In this document: positions 32,646 to 42,279 of the stretch, piece after piece
Layout: each line of letters opens with the position of its first letter
Position numbering within the stretch: position 1 is the first letter of the stretch
From: Siphonobacter sp. BAB-5405
Lineage (GTDB): Bacteria > Bacteroidota > Bacteroidia > Cytophagales > Spirosomataceae
Direction: 5' to 3'
DNA: 64,000 nt
NCBI RefSeq assembly: GCF_002872335.1
Contig: NZ_NJAG01000007.1
Span: 186,001 to 250,000, forward strand
Translations under genes and position numbers: made by a program
The notes under the pieces: model-generated
Seen by the model: the letters and a program-made list of their open reading frames with translations, nothing else
Told to the model about the DNA's origin: nothing
Databases searched by the model: none

Positions 32646-33699
32646 ATTTATTGACTTGTACGGCAGTGCCTTCGCTCAGGTTGATCTGGCCGGTAGTGAC
32701 TACTTTTTCGCCGACGTTAAGGCCTGACAATACTTCGATGAAATCACCCAGTTCGCGGCCGACCTGAATTTTACGCTGTTTTACTACCTGTCCCTCTACA
32801 ACGTATACGTAAGGATTTTTCACACTTTCCACCAGAGCCGTACGCGGAATCTGCAGGGCCCGCTGATTGGATTTCTGCGAGAAATCGACGTTCACGAACG
32901 TACCCGCTTTAAGAAGGTTACCGTTCTGAATTGTGATCTCTACGGGATAGTTGTGTTGTTCATCTCCCTGTGGAGCAATGTAGGAGATCGTACCATTGAA
33001 TGTGCGGTCGGGAAATACATCCGTCGTTACTTTCACGGCGTGACCTTCTTTCAGTGTATACACGTCTTTTTCGTTCACCAGCACCTGTACTTTTAAACGG
33101 TTAATATCTAGCACCGTACCCAGTACCGTACCTACGTTGACGTATTCACCCGCTTCTACATTTTTCCTTACGACCCGTCCGCTAATGGGAGCTTTGATGG
33201 TTGCGTCCGAAATCTGTTTTTTGATTTGCTGAGCCTGGTTTACCGCGTTGTCGTAATTGTACTTCGTGTCGTTTACCTGCAATTCCGTAGCAGCGTTACC
33301 GGCGTACAGGGTGTTATAGCGGTTTACGTCTTTCTTCAACTTATCGATGTTCAGTTGCGTAGCTTCCAGCGATAACGCTTTCAGCTCATTGTCCACCTGT
33401 ACCAGCGTCGCTCCCTGCCGGACGGCTGTACCCAGTTCAAAATTCACTTTCAATACTTTACCCGCGGCAGTGGCCATAATGTCCGCCTCCCGGAAGGGAA
33501 TCAGGTTCCCCGTTTTCACGAGTTGCTGCGATACGTCGCCCTCCTGTACCGTCGCTACCGTTACCGGAATCTGGACATTGGTCGTGGTGGGCACTTGATT
33601 CTTTTCATCGAGCTTCTTCTTGTTCGACGCTAGCTGGAAGCCGATTAAACCAAGAATGGCAACCAACGCTAGAATGATAATTATTGTAGTACGTTTCAT
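32644..33699 (-). CDS. RND periplasmic adaptor (membrane-fusion protein)
   Basis: 351 residues. N-terminal membrane anchor (IIIILALVAILGLIGFQL), lipoyl halves (VLKVNFELGTAVRQGATLVQVD and ISGRVVRKNVEAGEYVNVGTVLGTV), a helical hairpin between them, then beta-barrel and membrane-proximal domains. It joins the RND pump to TolC. Gene order TolC, adaptor, pump on one strand. Confidence 0.93.
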   Translation of the reverse strand: MKRTTIIIILALVAILGLIGFQLASNKKKLDEKNQVPTTTNVQIPVTVATVQEGDVSQQLVKTGNLIPFREADIMATAAGKVLKVNFELGTAVRQGATLVQVDNELKALSLEATQLNIDKLKKDVNRYNTLYAGNAATELQVNDTKYNYDNAVNQAQQIKKQISDATIKAPISGRVVRKNVEAGEYVNVGTVLGTVLDINRLKVQVLVNEKDVYTLKEGHAVKVTTDVFPDRTFNGTISYIAPQGDEQHNYPVEITIQNGNLLKAGTFVNVDFSQKSNQRALQIPRTALVESVKNPYVYVVEGQVVKQRKIQVGRELGDFIEVLSGLNVGEKVVTTGQINLSEGTAVQVNK

Positions 33700-33717
33700 G
33701 GTTCTAGGGAAAGACGT

Positions 33718-35058
33718 CTAAAGTTGATTATAGAAATTCAGGAGTGTACCCTGCGATTGTTCCAGATCCAGCTGAGCCTGGTAATAGTTAATGAGTGAAT
33801 TGATGTAGTTAGACTGAGCCTCGCGGTACGACTTATCAGCGTTCAGCAGGTCCGTCAGACTTTTCGTACCCTGTTTGTATTGCAGGGTCGTAATGTCGTA
33901 TACTTCCTGGGCCAGTTTCACCGTCCGATCATCGTTTTCCGTATTCGTTTTGGCTCGTACCAGTTGCGATTCCGCATTGTTGTACTGTAACTTGAAGGAC
34001 TCTGTATTCAGTCGTTGCTGCTCTTCCTGCGTGAGTACCGTCAGTTTATTTTGCTGATACTGGGCATCCCGACGGAAACCGTCAAAAATGGGAAGATTCA
34101 ATCGCAGGCCTACCGTACCAAAACCGAGGAAATTCTGAAACGCCCCACTGAATTGATTCGAGAAAGAAAGCGTACCGTAACTGGCGTTAGCCGACAGTGT
34201 GGGCAGATAACCCGCTTTCGTCCGTTCCATATTGATGCGTTGCAAATCCAGATTCCGCTCACCTTGCTGGAAACTGACCAGATTGTGGTAATCGAAATCC
34301 TGCTTCTGTACTTTAGGCAATTGCTTGACAATGTTCGAATCGCTCAGCGTCAGCGGCTGATCCTGCGATACGCCCATCTGAAACTTCAGCTGATTCAAGG
34401 CCAGCTCCAGCGAGTTTTCGGCCAATACTAATTGTGAACGAGCATTGTTGTAGCTTACTTCCGTATTCGTATAATCCACGGGTTGAATAACACCGTTGTC
34501 CCGCTGCAGTTTCAGAATCGCTAACACCTGTTGTGTACGGGCCATGTTATCTTTCAGCAGAGCAATCTGCTGCTGCGAAACGAATACCTGGTAATAATTC
34601 TTGGCCACGTTGTATACGATGTCCTCCTGAGTCTGACGGGTATTAAGTTCAGCCAGTTTCTTATTCGGTTCGTTCGCTTTAATACCCAGCAACAGCGTCT
34701 TATCGTAGATGGTCTGCGTTGCCTGAGCCGCCACATTCGTCTGGTACTTCTGCCCAAAAGCGATCGTCAGGGGTTCGGGGTTACCAAAGGTATTGGCCGG
34801 AATTACACTTCGCTGTAGCTTGATGTTGTCCGTAAAGTTACCAGAGCCCGTAACCTGCGGCAGGTACTGTGAGATGGCTTCGCGAGCCTGCTGATTAGCC
34901 GTTTCAACCTGATACTGGGCCAGCCGTACGCCACCGTAATTTTTGAGACCGTATTCAATACATTGCTTTAAGGTCCATCCGGGCTGAGCATTTTGAGCTT
35001 TGCTGAGTGAAGGCAGAACCGCCATCAGCATTGCAATCAAAAAAGAGTTCGTTTTCAT
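33718..35058 (-). CDS. TolC-family outer-membrane efflux protein
   Basis: 446 residues with a signal peptide (FLIAMLMAVLPSLSKAQ), two repeats of the long-helix / beta-strand pattern, and the ANQQAREAISQYLPQVTGSGNFT and ERTKAGYLPTLSANASYG segments that mark each half. Outer-membrane channel of the tripartite pump. Directly downstream of marR with a GTTGATA-type site in between. Confidence 0.93.
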   Translation of the reverse strand: MKTNSFLIAMLMAVLPSLSKAQNAQPGWTLKQCIEYGLKNYGGVRLAQYQVETANQQAREAISQYLPQVTGSGNFTDNIKLQRSVIPANTFGNPEPLTIAFGQKYQTNVAAQATQTIYDKTLLLGIKANEPNKKLAELNTRQTQEDIVYNVAKNYYQVFVSQQQIALLKDNMARTQQVLAILKLQRDNGVIQPVDYTNTEVSYNNARSQLVLAENSLELALNQLKFQMGVSQDQPLTLSDSNIVKQLPKVQKQDFDYHNLVSFQQGERNLDLQRINMERTKAGYLPTLSANASYGTLSFSNQFSGAFQNFLGFGTVGLRLNLPIFDGFRRDAQYQQNKLTVLTQEEQQRLNTESFKLQYNNAESQLVRAKTNTENDDRTVKLAQEVYDITTLQYKQGTKSLTDLLNADKSYREAQSNYINSLINYYQAQLDLEQSQGTLLNFYNQL

Positions 35059-35096
35059 GGATACTGTTGATATGTCAATAAATTCAAATAGGAAGA

Positions 35097-35585
35097 TTAC
35101 TTTTCATTCTGCTGAGCCAGCTCATCGATTTTACTACGGATCTTCAGGAGCAGGGCAATCTCGGCTTCGTCGAAATGTTTCTCAATCTGGGTGTTCATCT
35201 GCTCCAGCGACTCGATTGCTTTTTCAGCGACCAGCTTGCCCGCGGGTGTTAACACCACTACGTTTTTTCGCTTGTCCTGATCATCAGTTGTACTTCTGAG
35301 ATAGCCATCTCGCTGCAAAGTCTGTATAGAACGCTGAATACCAGCCTTATTCTTCTGCAACATATTCGCAATGTCCTGTTGCGAAGGAGGATTTTTCAAT
35401 ACATACAGCGTAATTAAAATCCGAATTTGTTCAATCTGTAAAGCGTAACCTAACTTGAGTAAGCCTCGATTGGTGTCACGGACAATCAGATGAGAGAGGC
35501 CCAGTATGTTGACGACAAACAGCTTTTTGATTCGTTCCAGTAGAGCCTTGTCCGTCAGTTCATATTCGTCTTTCATGGAATTCAT
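35097..35585 (-). CDS. MarR-family regulator of the efflux operon
   Basis: 162 residues (or 159 from the second Met). Winged helix QQDIANMLQKNKAGIQRSIQTLQRDGYLRSTTDDQDKRKNVVVLT with the DxRxK wing signature. First gene of the operon, so autoregulation is likely. Candidate operators with GTTGATA half-sites lie upstream and before tolC. Confidence 0.9.
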   Translation of the reverse strand: MNSMKDEYELTDKALLERIKKLFVVNILGLSHLIVRDTNRGLLKLGYALQIEQIRILITLYVLKNPPSQQDIANMLQKNKAGIQRSIQTLQRDGYLRSTTDDQDKRKNVVVLTPAGKLVAEKAIESLEQMNTQIEKHFDEAEIALLLKIRSKIDELAQQNEK

Positions 35586-35610
35586 GCTGCAAAACTAATA
35601 TTCGTTTACA

Positions 35611-35631
35611 TATCAACCAATACCGTTGATA
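35611..35631. promoter_or_regulatory. Candidate MarR operator
   Basis: Perfect 7-bp inverted repeat TATCAAC-CAATACC-GTTGATA, 26 bases before the marR start. A related TTGATATGTCAA site is found at 35067-35078, just before tolC. Confidence 0.6.
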
Positions 35632-35666
35632 AAATGTTTCCACCGGCCATCCCTTTTTTTAGGCAT

Positions 35667-35702
35667 AAAAAAACCTGCTCATGAACGCCATGAGCAGGTT
35701 TT
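35667..35702 (-). terminator. Terminator after the 145-aa gene
   Basis: Perfect 13-bp stem AAACCTGCTCATG / CATGAGCAGGTTT with T runs on both strands; serves the minus-strand gene ending at 35727. Confidence 0.85.
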
Positions 35703-35726
35703 GTACTGATCTATTGAAGTGACTGA

Positions 35727-36164
35727 CTAAGCCGTACGCATCGTACGTAACCAGTTTAAATTATCGGAGGCTTGTTCACGGTGCTGATGGAGATTCTTGT
35801 ACAATTCAGGAAATGCCATCAGGCAGCGATGTTGCATAACGGATTCAAACGCATCCATCAGGGAAACGGTACCACGTTCACAAACTTCCAGTTCTTCGTT
35901 CCAGTCCATCTGATTCGAGGTTGGATACAATTCTGCTTGATTTGTCTCTTCCTCCCGACGACCATATTGCCGTGTATACATATTCAATTCATCAGCCAGC
36001 GAACCATTTTCCTGGTTGATTCGCATCAGGCGATTACGCAAACGTGGCATTTTGGCTCCCAGGCTCAGGTGAGCAAAGTTGGGTTGACAGCTGCGGGCGA
36101 CCCGTAGCAGTTGTCCCAATTGCTGAAGCATTACTTGAAGTTCGTTAGGTGCAACACTACCCAT
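35727..36164 (-). CDS. Helical protein of unknown function, 145 aa
   Basis: Start at 36164 (MGSVAPNELQVMLQQLGQLL) is preferred over the basic extension from 36203. Entirely helical, rich in Gln, Met and Arg, with a few His/Glu positions but no clear ferritin motif. Own terminator. Unknown. Confidence 0.6.
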   Translation of the reverse strand: MGSVAPNELQVMLQQLGQLLRVARSCQPNFAHLSLGAKMPRLRNRLMRINQENGSLADELNMYTRQYGRREEETNQAELYPTSNQMDWNEELEVCERGTVSLMDAFESVMQHRCLMAFPELYKNLHQHREQASDNLNWLRTMRTA

Positions 36165-36274
36165 AGGATACGAGATTTTGGAATGACGGATTCTTCTAGT
36201 CAAGTAGTATAGGAAAAGTGTGCCGTTCGGGAAATCAGGAAATTTTCACTAAAAATTGGGAAACTATGCCCCAC

Positions 36275-37768
36275 TTATTTTTCCTGAAACTCAGCTACTT
36301 CCGCATTTTTCCCCAATGCAATTTCTTTCCGCAAGGCTTCCATCAGGTCTTCCATGGCAATGGTGGCAAAGCCCGTTGAATAGTCAGACATGGCGTAGGG
36401 AATTAGTAAACGGTCAGCATGAATGACTGCTCCGCAGGTGTATACTACGTTGGGTACGTACCCTTCCCGTTCTTCCCCTTCGGGTGTAAGAATCGGATAC
36501 GGCAGTCGGGCCAGCACTTTCTGGGGATTGTCCAGATCCAGCAAAAAGACGCCGATACAGTATTTCCGCATGGCTCCTACCCCATGACTGAGTACCAGCC
36601 AGCCTTCAGGCGTTTCGATGGGTGAACCGCAGTTACCCAACTGTACGAACTCCCAGGGATACTTGGGAGCCAGCAGCAATTGACTCGTTTCCCAGAAGTA
36701 CAGATTGTCTGTTTCCATCAGATAGATGTTTTCTCCATCCTGACGACCCAGCATCACGTACTTACCATTGATTTTGCGGGGGAACAGAGCCATTCCCTTA
36801 TTCTTGACTACATCACCAGCCATGGTTTTCACCCGAAAGTCCATAAAATCTCGCGTTTCGAGTAACTGCGGGAAAATGACCCGTCCATTGTATGCGGTAT
36901 AGGTTGCGTAATAGACTTTGCTGCCATCATCTTCCATGAACTCCACGAAACGGGCGTCTTCCATCCCGTTCATTTCATTCGGAGAATAAGGGAACAGAAT
37001 TCGCTCACTGAGGGCCCGGTCATCGCTGTAATGTACTTCATAGTTGGCTTTCATCAACGCCAATATCCCATCCCCCGCTACGCGGTGAGACGGATAGTTG
37101 GGGTCTTCTTTCACAACCGGGTACACATCCGAATACGAGACTTCCTCAGGCAGGCGACTGGCAATGCTACTGGCAAAGCCATCATCCAGCCCTAGTTCAT
37201 GAATTTTCTTTTTGAATACATCCAGCGTCAGATGGGCTTCCGTGTAGGAATTAGGCGGCGTTACGTACCGCGAGTGGCCATCCAGCCAGATACCGCAGTT
37301 CTGATCGACAAATCCGGAACGGAAAACAATGGACGAGATATGACCTTCGCCCGTAGCTCGTAAACTGATAATAAATCGGCGGCAACCTTCGGGAAGATTG
37401 GTCTGATCGGGGTGCCAGACGATTGAAGGATTAAACAGAGCGGCGGCTTCCAGGGCGTATTCGTGCGTGAAATAAGCTCCAACCAGTAATTGATGTAAGG
37501 GGCTTAATTCCTTCGGCAAATTGAAAAAAGAAAGAATCTCTTTGGCCCGGCGGTCCAGATAAGCTTCGACTGCCTGGTGCCGGTGGCGGAATTCCTGAAA
37601 AACCTGAGCCAGCTCCTGTTCTACTTCTTCTTCGGTTAGCGTTAGTAAACGATTGACGATCAGTACCATGCGTTCATTTCCTAAATGAAAAGGGCGGAAT
37701 AGTACCCGGTGCGTGTCCGGTTTTATGATCAGGGGATAACGTTCTACGTTTAACAAAGATTCGCTCAT
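36275..37768 (-). CDS. Glycoside hydrolase family 130 / beta-mannoside phosphorylase-like
   Basis: 497 residues. The five-bladed propeller pattern is visible with GMEDARFVEF, YTAYNGRVIFPQLLETRDF, and the NCGSPIETPEGWLVLSHGVG block that holds the substrate-binding residues of GH130. GH130 enzymes phosphorolyse or hydrolyse beta-1,2 or beta-1,4 mannosides. An N-terminal helical extension (to about 130) is also present. Lies next to a GT4 enzyme on the same strand, a pairing that suggests handling of one cell-associated mannan-type glycan. Confidence 0.85.
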   Translation of the reverse strand: MSESLLNVERYPLIIKPDTHRVLFRPFHLGNERMVLIVNRLLTLTEEEVEQELAQVFQEFRHRHQAVEAYLDRRAKEILSFFNLPKELSPLHQLLVGAYFTHEYALEAAALFNPSIVWHPDQTNLPEGCRRFIISLRATGEGHISSIVFRSGFVDQNCGIWLDGHSRYVTPPNSYTEAHLTLDVFKKKIHELGLDDGFASSIASRLPEEVSYSDVYPVVKEDPNYPSHRVAGDGILALMKANYEVHYSDDRALSERILFPYSPNEMNGMEDARFVEFMEDDGSKVYYATYTAYNGRVIFPQLLETRDFMDFRVKTMAGDVVKNKGMALFPRKINGKYVMLGRQDGENIYLMETDNLYFWETSQLLLAPKYPWEFVQLGNCGSPIETPEGWLVLSHGVGAMRKYCIGVFLLDLDNPQKVLARLPYPILTPEGEEREGYVPNVVYTCGAVIHADRLLIPYAMSDYSTGFATIAMEDLMEALRKEIALGKNAEVAEFQEK

Positions 37769-37874
37769 GTCATGGAGACAATTAAAGTGAATGTTCTCAA
37801 CTCTGAACTTTTCCTGAGAAAAGCCAAAATTGAGAACAAGAAAAGTTCAAGAACTAACGGTCGGGTAACGATCG

Positions 37875-40157
37875 CTATTTAGCTTTCACTGAATTTTTTT
37901 CGCTTTTCTTTTGGCTTGTCTGCTGTTGAACCTGAGCGGCACGAATTTCGGCACGTGCCATCAGATAAGCCAGACAGGATTCAGCTCCCTGATTATAGTT
38001 CACCGAATGTGGTTGTAAGCCATCGTAACATCCTCCTGAAGACTCGTCATACAACGCAAGTCCCGTATCGTTTTTGCCTAAATACCAGGCAAAAGCGGTA
38101 TCGGCAGCCTCCCGCCAGATGTCAAGACCCGAGTAGGCATACGCTGCCAGATAAGCTCCAATGGAAGCGGCGGCCTCCAGGGGTTGCTGATCATATACGG
38201 CAGGCTCACTACCCATGGGATAAAATCCTTCAGAACCAATCGCCCGGAAGTGTCCCTCGGGGGCTGTCTGCACATCCCGAAGCCATTCCAGTGTATGCAA
38301 ACCTACCAGTTGATGCTCGGGTACGTCTGAGCAAAGTAAAGCCTGGGATAAACGGGCGTTATCGTACGTCAAAATAGGTTCGAACCAATACCAGTACGGA
38401 CGAGCCGTTTGGCGTAATAAGGCACATAGCCGATCACCCAATTCTCGACGGAGTTCCTGCTTATGACGGTCGCCCGGATAGCGGTGTAAAAACTCCGAAA
38501 GACCCAGCATAGTGAAGGCCCAGCTCCGGGGCGACGTCATCTCGAGTACTTTATCAATTGAACGGTTGAATAAATCCTGAGCCCAGGCCCGCAGGTCGGG
38601 ACGACGGGTCCGGGCGATTAATCCACCCAAAGCCCAGATGGCCCGACCGTGACTATCATCCGACCCGAAGCTTTCCAGCCACTCGCGTCCATAAGACATG
38701 AAGTTGCGGAAGCGGCCTACCTGCGGATCGAAGGCATGATTCAGGAATGATGCAAACACGTCAATCATCCACGGAATTCGGGCATCTACGATTTCACCGT
38801 CCGTATCGAGCCACGAAGCCAATAGTAAAGCCCGGGCGTTATCGTCCGTACAATAGCCTTCTTCGCGGTGCGGTAAGGTGTACCGGGCGTGCTGAATGAT
38901 TCCCGTGGAATCAGTCAGTCGGTATAAGTGATCCAGCTTTAACGTTGGTAAGGCATCAGCATTCAGATCGAGTCGGTTGGTTACGCTATAACCGAAGAGT
39001 CTGTGGTACGAACCAACGGTTTCATGCCATACCATCTGCCGACTGTATTGATAGGCTTCATTGCGAAGTTTATTCCGGTAGTCTGGCTCATCGAACAAAT
39101 GAATTAACGCTTCTGCGATGGCCTCTGAGGAACCAAAAGGTACCAGTACACCCCGTCCATCGGCTAGTAATTCCTCCGCGTGCCAGTATGGTGTCGATAC
39201 TACAGCTTTTCCACTTCCTACGGAATAAGCCAGCGTACCGGAAGTGATCTGAGCCGCATTCAAATACGGAGTCAGATAGACATCAGCCATTTGCAGGTAC
39301 TGAAGCAAATCTTCTTTTTCGACGAATCGATTATGGAATTGTACGTGTTCGGCTACGCCTAATTCTTCAGCCAAACGAACCAGGCTAGTCCGATACGCTT
39401 CGCCGTGTTCACGAATCAGGTTAGGGTGCGTAGCTCCGAGTACAACATATCGCAAATCCGGATGTTTCTTCACTACCTCAGGCAATGCTGAAATAGCGGT
39501 TTCGATACCCTTGTTGGGAGAGATCAATCCAAAGGTGAGTACTACTTTTTTGCCATCCAGTCCAAAACCTGCCTTGGCTTCATCCGGATTGGTAAAGGCA
39601 ACATCTGGAATGCCGTGCGGAATGACTACAATTTTTTCGGGCTCGATTTCATAGATATTTTCCAGGAACTGGCGTCCACGCTCCGACATCACCACTACAA
39701 AGGCAGAACGGTCAGCGATCGCCCGTAAAATCCGATCCTGATCGGGTGAAGGTTTTTCCAGAATGGTATGGAAGGTTGTAATCACGGGCATTTTCAGCCG
39801 ATCAAGCAGATCAATCACATACTCACCCGAATTGCCACCGTAAATCCCATACTCATGTTGCATGCACACCACCTCAACTCCCGACTCATTCAGGTAGCGA
39901 GCCGTTTGTACGTACGCTGAACGACTGTTCTGATCAAAGGTATAGCGAACTTCTGAAGGGTAATCGTATTCTCCCGGACGGTCTTCAACCGCTACCACGA
40001 ACGTATCAAGATCCGCGTATCGTTCCTGAAAGTGGGTACGTAAATCGTGCGTAAACGTAGCAATACCACATTGACGCGGTAAATAATCACCCAGGAAAGC
40101 AATACGGCGTACAGGTAGAGTATCGATTAATTTCATAAAAAGCTCATTGGTGTTCAT
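37875..40157 (-). CDS. GT4 glycosyltransferase with C-terminal alpha-helical sugar-processing domain
   Basis: 760 residues from the ATG at 40157; 40136 is also possible. Residues 1-400 are a GT-B fold: QCGIATFTHDL, EYGIYGGNSGEYVIDLL, VVIPHGIPDVAF and the GSGKAVVSTPYWHAEELLADGRG nucleotide-sugar site. Residues 430-740 form an alpha-helical barrel-like domain with CTDDNARALLLASW and SHGRAIWALGGL, like mannosyl-oligosaccharide processing enzymes. With the downstream GH130 it should build or remodel a mannan- or trehalose-like glucan. Confidence 0.8.
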   Translation of the reverse strand: MNTNELFMKLIDTLPVRRIAFLGDYLPRQCGIATFTHDLRTHFQERYADLDTFVVAVEDRPGEYDYPSEVRYTFDQNSRSAYVQTARYLNESGVEVVCMQHEYGIYGGNSGEYVIDLLDRLKMPVITTFHTILEKPSPDQDRILRAIADRSAFVVVMSERGRQFLENIYEIEPEKIVVIPHGIPDVAFTNPDEAKAGFGLDGKKVVLTFGLISPNKGIETAISALPEVVKKHPDLRYVVLGATHPNLIREHGEAYRTSLVRLAEELGVAEHVQFHNRFVEKEDLLQYLQMADVYLTPYLNAAQITSGTLAYSVGSGKAVVSTPYWHAEELLADGRGVLVPFGSSEAIAEALIHLFDEPDYRNKLRNEAYQYSRQMVWHETVGSYHRLFGYSVTNRLDLNADALPTLKLDHLYRLTDSTGIIQHARYTLPHREEGYCTDDNARALLLASWLDTDGEIVDARIPWMIDVFASFLNHAFDPQVGRFRNFMSYGREWLESFGSDDSHGRAIWALGGLIARTRRPDLRAWAQDLFNRSIDKVLEMTSPRSWAFTMLGLSEFLHRYPGDRHKQELRRELGDRLCALLRQTARPYWYWFEPILTYDNARLSQALLCSDVPEHQLVGLHTLEWLRDVQTAPEGHFRAIGSEGFYPMGSEPAVYDQQPLEAAASIGAYLAAYAYSGLDIWREAADTAFAWYLGKNDTGLALYDESSGGCYDGLQPHSVNYNQGAESCLAYLMARAEIRAAQVQQQTSQKKSEKNSVKAK

Positions 40158-40404
40158 ACGACTGGTCTTTATATACAAGTGAATCTTTTCCTCGTCTCGT
40201 TCAACAGGACTCAAAAGTCCTACCCTTTTAACAAAAACCTAGTACCAAAACACTTTTCAGGCAATTTGCGGGTACTTCTGAAAGGTCATTATGAAATTGT
40301 GGCAATTTTTCCCCGATTACCAATCCTCACTTCACCTTTGTTAAGTACAAACTGAGGTATCATTTTTTTGCAATTCATGCGACCAACCAAAAGATAATCC
40401 AACT

Positions 40405-41256
40405 ATGCAAACACCAACACCAGCCCAAACCCAGCCGCATCAGCCCGGTATTGAAGCCGATATGCACCCCCAACCCATCTTCATTCGGGACTCCTACAAG
40501 GGTGCTGACAAGTTACGCGGCAAAGTAGCCCTGATCACGGGTGGCGATAGTGGGATTGGCCGGTCGGTAGCCGTTCACTTTGCCCGCGAGGGAGCCGACG
40601 TAGCCATCGTTTATCTGGAAGAAAATGAAGATGCGTACGATACCCGCAAACTCGTTGAAGCCGAGGGCGTACAGTGTCTACTCATTCAGGGGAATATCCA
40701 GCATCCCGAGTTCTGCAAAGCGGCGGTTGAGAAGACGGTTCAGCATCTGGGCCAACTGAATATACTGGTCAATAACGCAGCAGAACAACACCCACACGAA
40801 TCCTTCGAAGACCTCACGCAGGCGGAACTGGAAAACACGTTCCGTACCAATATTTTTTCCTTTTTCCATTTTACCTGGGCCACTCTGCCCCATTTGAAAG
40901 AAGGAGACAGTATCGTCAATACGACTTCTGTAACTGCGTTCCGGGGTAGCCCTTCCCTGGTTGACTATGCCTCAACGAAAGGAGCCATTACGGCTTTTAC
41001 GCGTTCACTGTCCGAACAACTGGCTGAAAAAGGAATTCGGGTAAACGCGGTGGCTCCCGGTCCCATCTGGACGCCACTGATTCCCGCCACCTTCCCAGCC
41101 GAAAAAGTGGAAGCGTTTGGCAAGGATGTACCCCTGAAGCGGGCCGGTCAACCCTGTGAGGTAGGCCCCTGTTACGTATTTCTGGCCTCGGAAGACGCTA
41201 GCTACATTACAGGACAAACCCTGCACCCGAACGGCGGTACGGTCATTAATGCCTAA
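40405..41256 (+). CDS. Short-chain dehydrogenase/reductase, general-stress (YhdF/YdaD) type
   Basis: 283 residues. NAD(P) site TGGDSGIGRSVA, NNAAEQ strand motif, catalytic Ser / Tyr / Lys in NTTSVTAFRG and YASTKGA, and a C-terminal GQTLHPNGG. The N-terminal Pro/Gln-rich tail and the IRDSYKGADKLRGKVALITG lead are typical of the stress-induced subgroup. Substrate unknown. Own terminator. Confidence 0.9.
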   Translation: MQTPTPAQTQPHQPGIEADMHPQPIFIRDSYKGADKLRGKVALITGGDSGIGRSVAVHFAREGADVAIVYLEENEDAYDTRKLVEAEGVQCLLIQGNIQHPEFCKAAVEKTVQHLGQLNILVNNAAEQHPHESFEDLTQAELENTFRTNIFSFFHFTWATLPHLKEGDSIVNTTSVTAFRGSPSLVDYASTKGAITAFTRSLSEQLAEKGIRVNAVAPGPIWTPLIPATFPAEKVEAFGKDVPLKRAGQPCEVGPCYVFLASEDASYITGQTLHPNGGTVINA

Positions 41257-41266
41257 AAAGCATCTT

Positions 41267-41312
41267 AACGAAAAAGGGAAGTGCGATTCGAATCGCACTT
41301 CCCTTTTTCGTT
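41267..41312. terminator. Bidirectional terminator (SDR / response regulator)
   Basis: A 46-base perfect palindrome with A and T runs at its ends between two convergent genes. Confidence 0.93.
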
Positions 41313-41754
41313 ACTCGGGTAATTCGGCGGCATTAAACCAGAAACTGGCCAGTTGCTGAATCAGATCGAGCGTTTCGCGGTACGTATTGGGTTTTACCAG
41401 ATATGAGTTGGAGCCAAGCTGGTAGGATTCCTGAATATCAAAAGGCGAACGTGAGGTAGTAAAGACAATTACTGGAATGGATTTTAACGAATCATCCGCT
41501 TTTATTTCGGATAAAACCTCCTTCCCACTCTTGCGAGGCATATTCAGATCCAGCAGAATCAACCCGGGCCGAGGACTTGATTCAGGATCTGCGTATCGAC
41601 CTCTTCGTTTGAGATAATCGCAACATTCTTCTCCATCCGCCACAAATCGTAGTTTAACAGGATGATAGTACTCTTCCAGAGCATCTTTAAATAAATCCTG
41701 ATCGTCGGAATCGTCATCTGCCATCAGCAAAACGAAATCCAGAGGTTTTTTCAT
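41311..41754 (-). CDS. Single-domain response regulator (Rcp1-like)
   Basis: 147 residues, receiver domain only. Acidic pair DDDSDD at 13-18, phosphoacceptor Asp in LILLDLNMPRKSG, Thr in VFTTS, Lys in YLVKPN. The spread-out N-terminal loop and absence of an output domain fit the CheY/Rcp1 group partnered with phytochrome or hybrid kinases. The partner kinase is not in the window. Confidence 0.88.
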   Translation of the reverse strand: MKKPLDFVLLMADDDSDDQDLFKDALEEYYHPVKLRFVADGEECCDYLKRRGRYADPESSPRPGLILLDLNMPRKSGKEVLSEIKADDSLKSIPVIVFTTSRSPFDIQESYQLGSNSYLVKPNTYRETLDLIQQLASFWFNAAELPE

Positions 41755-41863
41755 GCGGAAAGGATCGCTAATTCGCTAGTCATCCCCTATCGATCCATAA
41801 AAAGGGCACTAGTGGAATTTTAACTAATCGCTGCACAAAACTGTTTAGGAAGCGTACAAAAAT

Positions 41864-41889
41864 AAAATCCGGCCGCCAGACCGGATTTT
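41864..41889 (-). terminator. Terminator after the acidic-protein gene
   Basis: AAAATCCGG / CCGGATTTT stem, 8-base loop, followed by T/A-rich sequence on the minus strand. Confidence 0.7.
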
Positions 41890-41921
41890 GCACTACCGTA
41901 ATCGCCTGTACGTACGTCAGA

Positions 41922-42251
41922 CTAATTGGTGTTTGTACGTGTGTTGTCTCCGTACATCTCATGCGACGGATACGGCTTCATGATTCCATTTTCACGCGTA
42001 TCCAGTTGCTGAATTTCGTCGAGTTCGTCATCGCCGATGACAATATCCGAATCGGTTGAAAAATCCTCGTCGATGACGGGCTCTTGCTCTTCCGTAAGCT
42101 CTTCGTCCTCATCATCGTATACTGTCAGATCTTCCTCTTCGTACTCCTCATCGTCCAGATCTTCAACATTTTCGTCCAGTTCATCTTCATCTGGATCGGG
42201 AGCCAGGGACGCTCGAACGTCTTCTTCGATGGCCTCATTAGGATTAATCAT
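41922..42251 (-). CDS. Highly acidic small protein, 109 aa
   Basis: More than a third Asp/Glu in a continuous run (DEDELDENVEDLDDEEYEEED-like, residues 17-80), then an ordinary C-terminus with TRENGIMKPYPSHEMYG. Probably disordered. Ends 28 bases before it meets the next gene's stop; may share a transcript with the 195-aa protein. Confidence 0.6.
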   Translation of the reverse strand: MINPNEAIEEDVRASLAPDPDEDELDENVEDLDDEEYEEEDLTVYDDEDEELTEEQEPVIDEDFSTDSDIVIGDDELDEIQQLDTRENGIMKPYPSHEMYGDNTRTNTN

Positions 42252-42279
42252 AGCTGTGTATGTTTAGAAAGTTGATAAT

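Noticed and set aside
41267-41312. 46-bp perfect palindrome as a special site
   Set aside because: It is at the junction of two convergent genes with A and T runs: an ordinary bidirectional terminator.
42037-42267. Ser-rich plus-strand ORF
   Set aside because: Antisense image of the Asp/Glu-rich protein; Ser comes from the complement of acidic codons.
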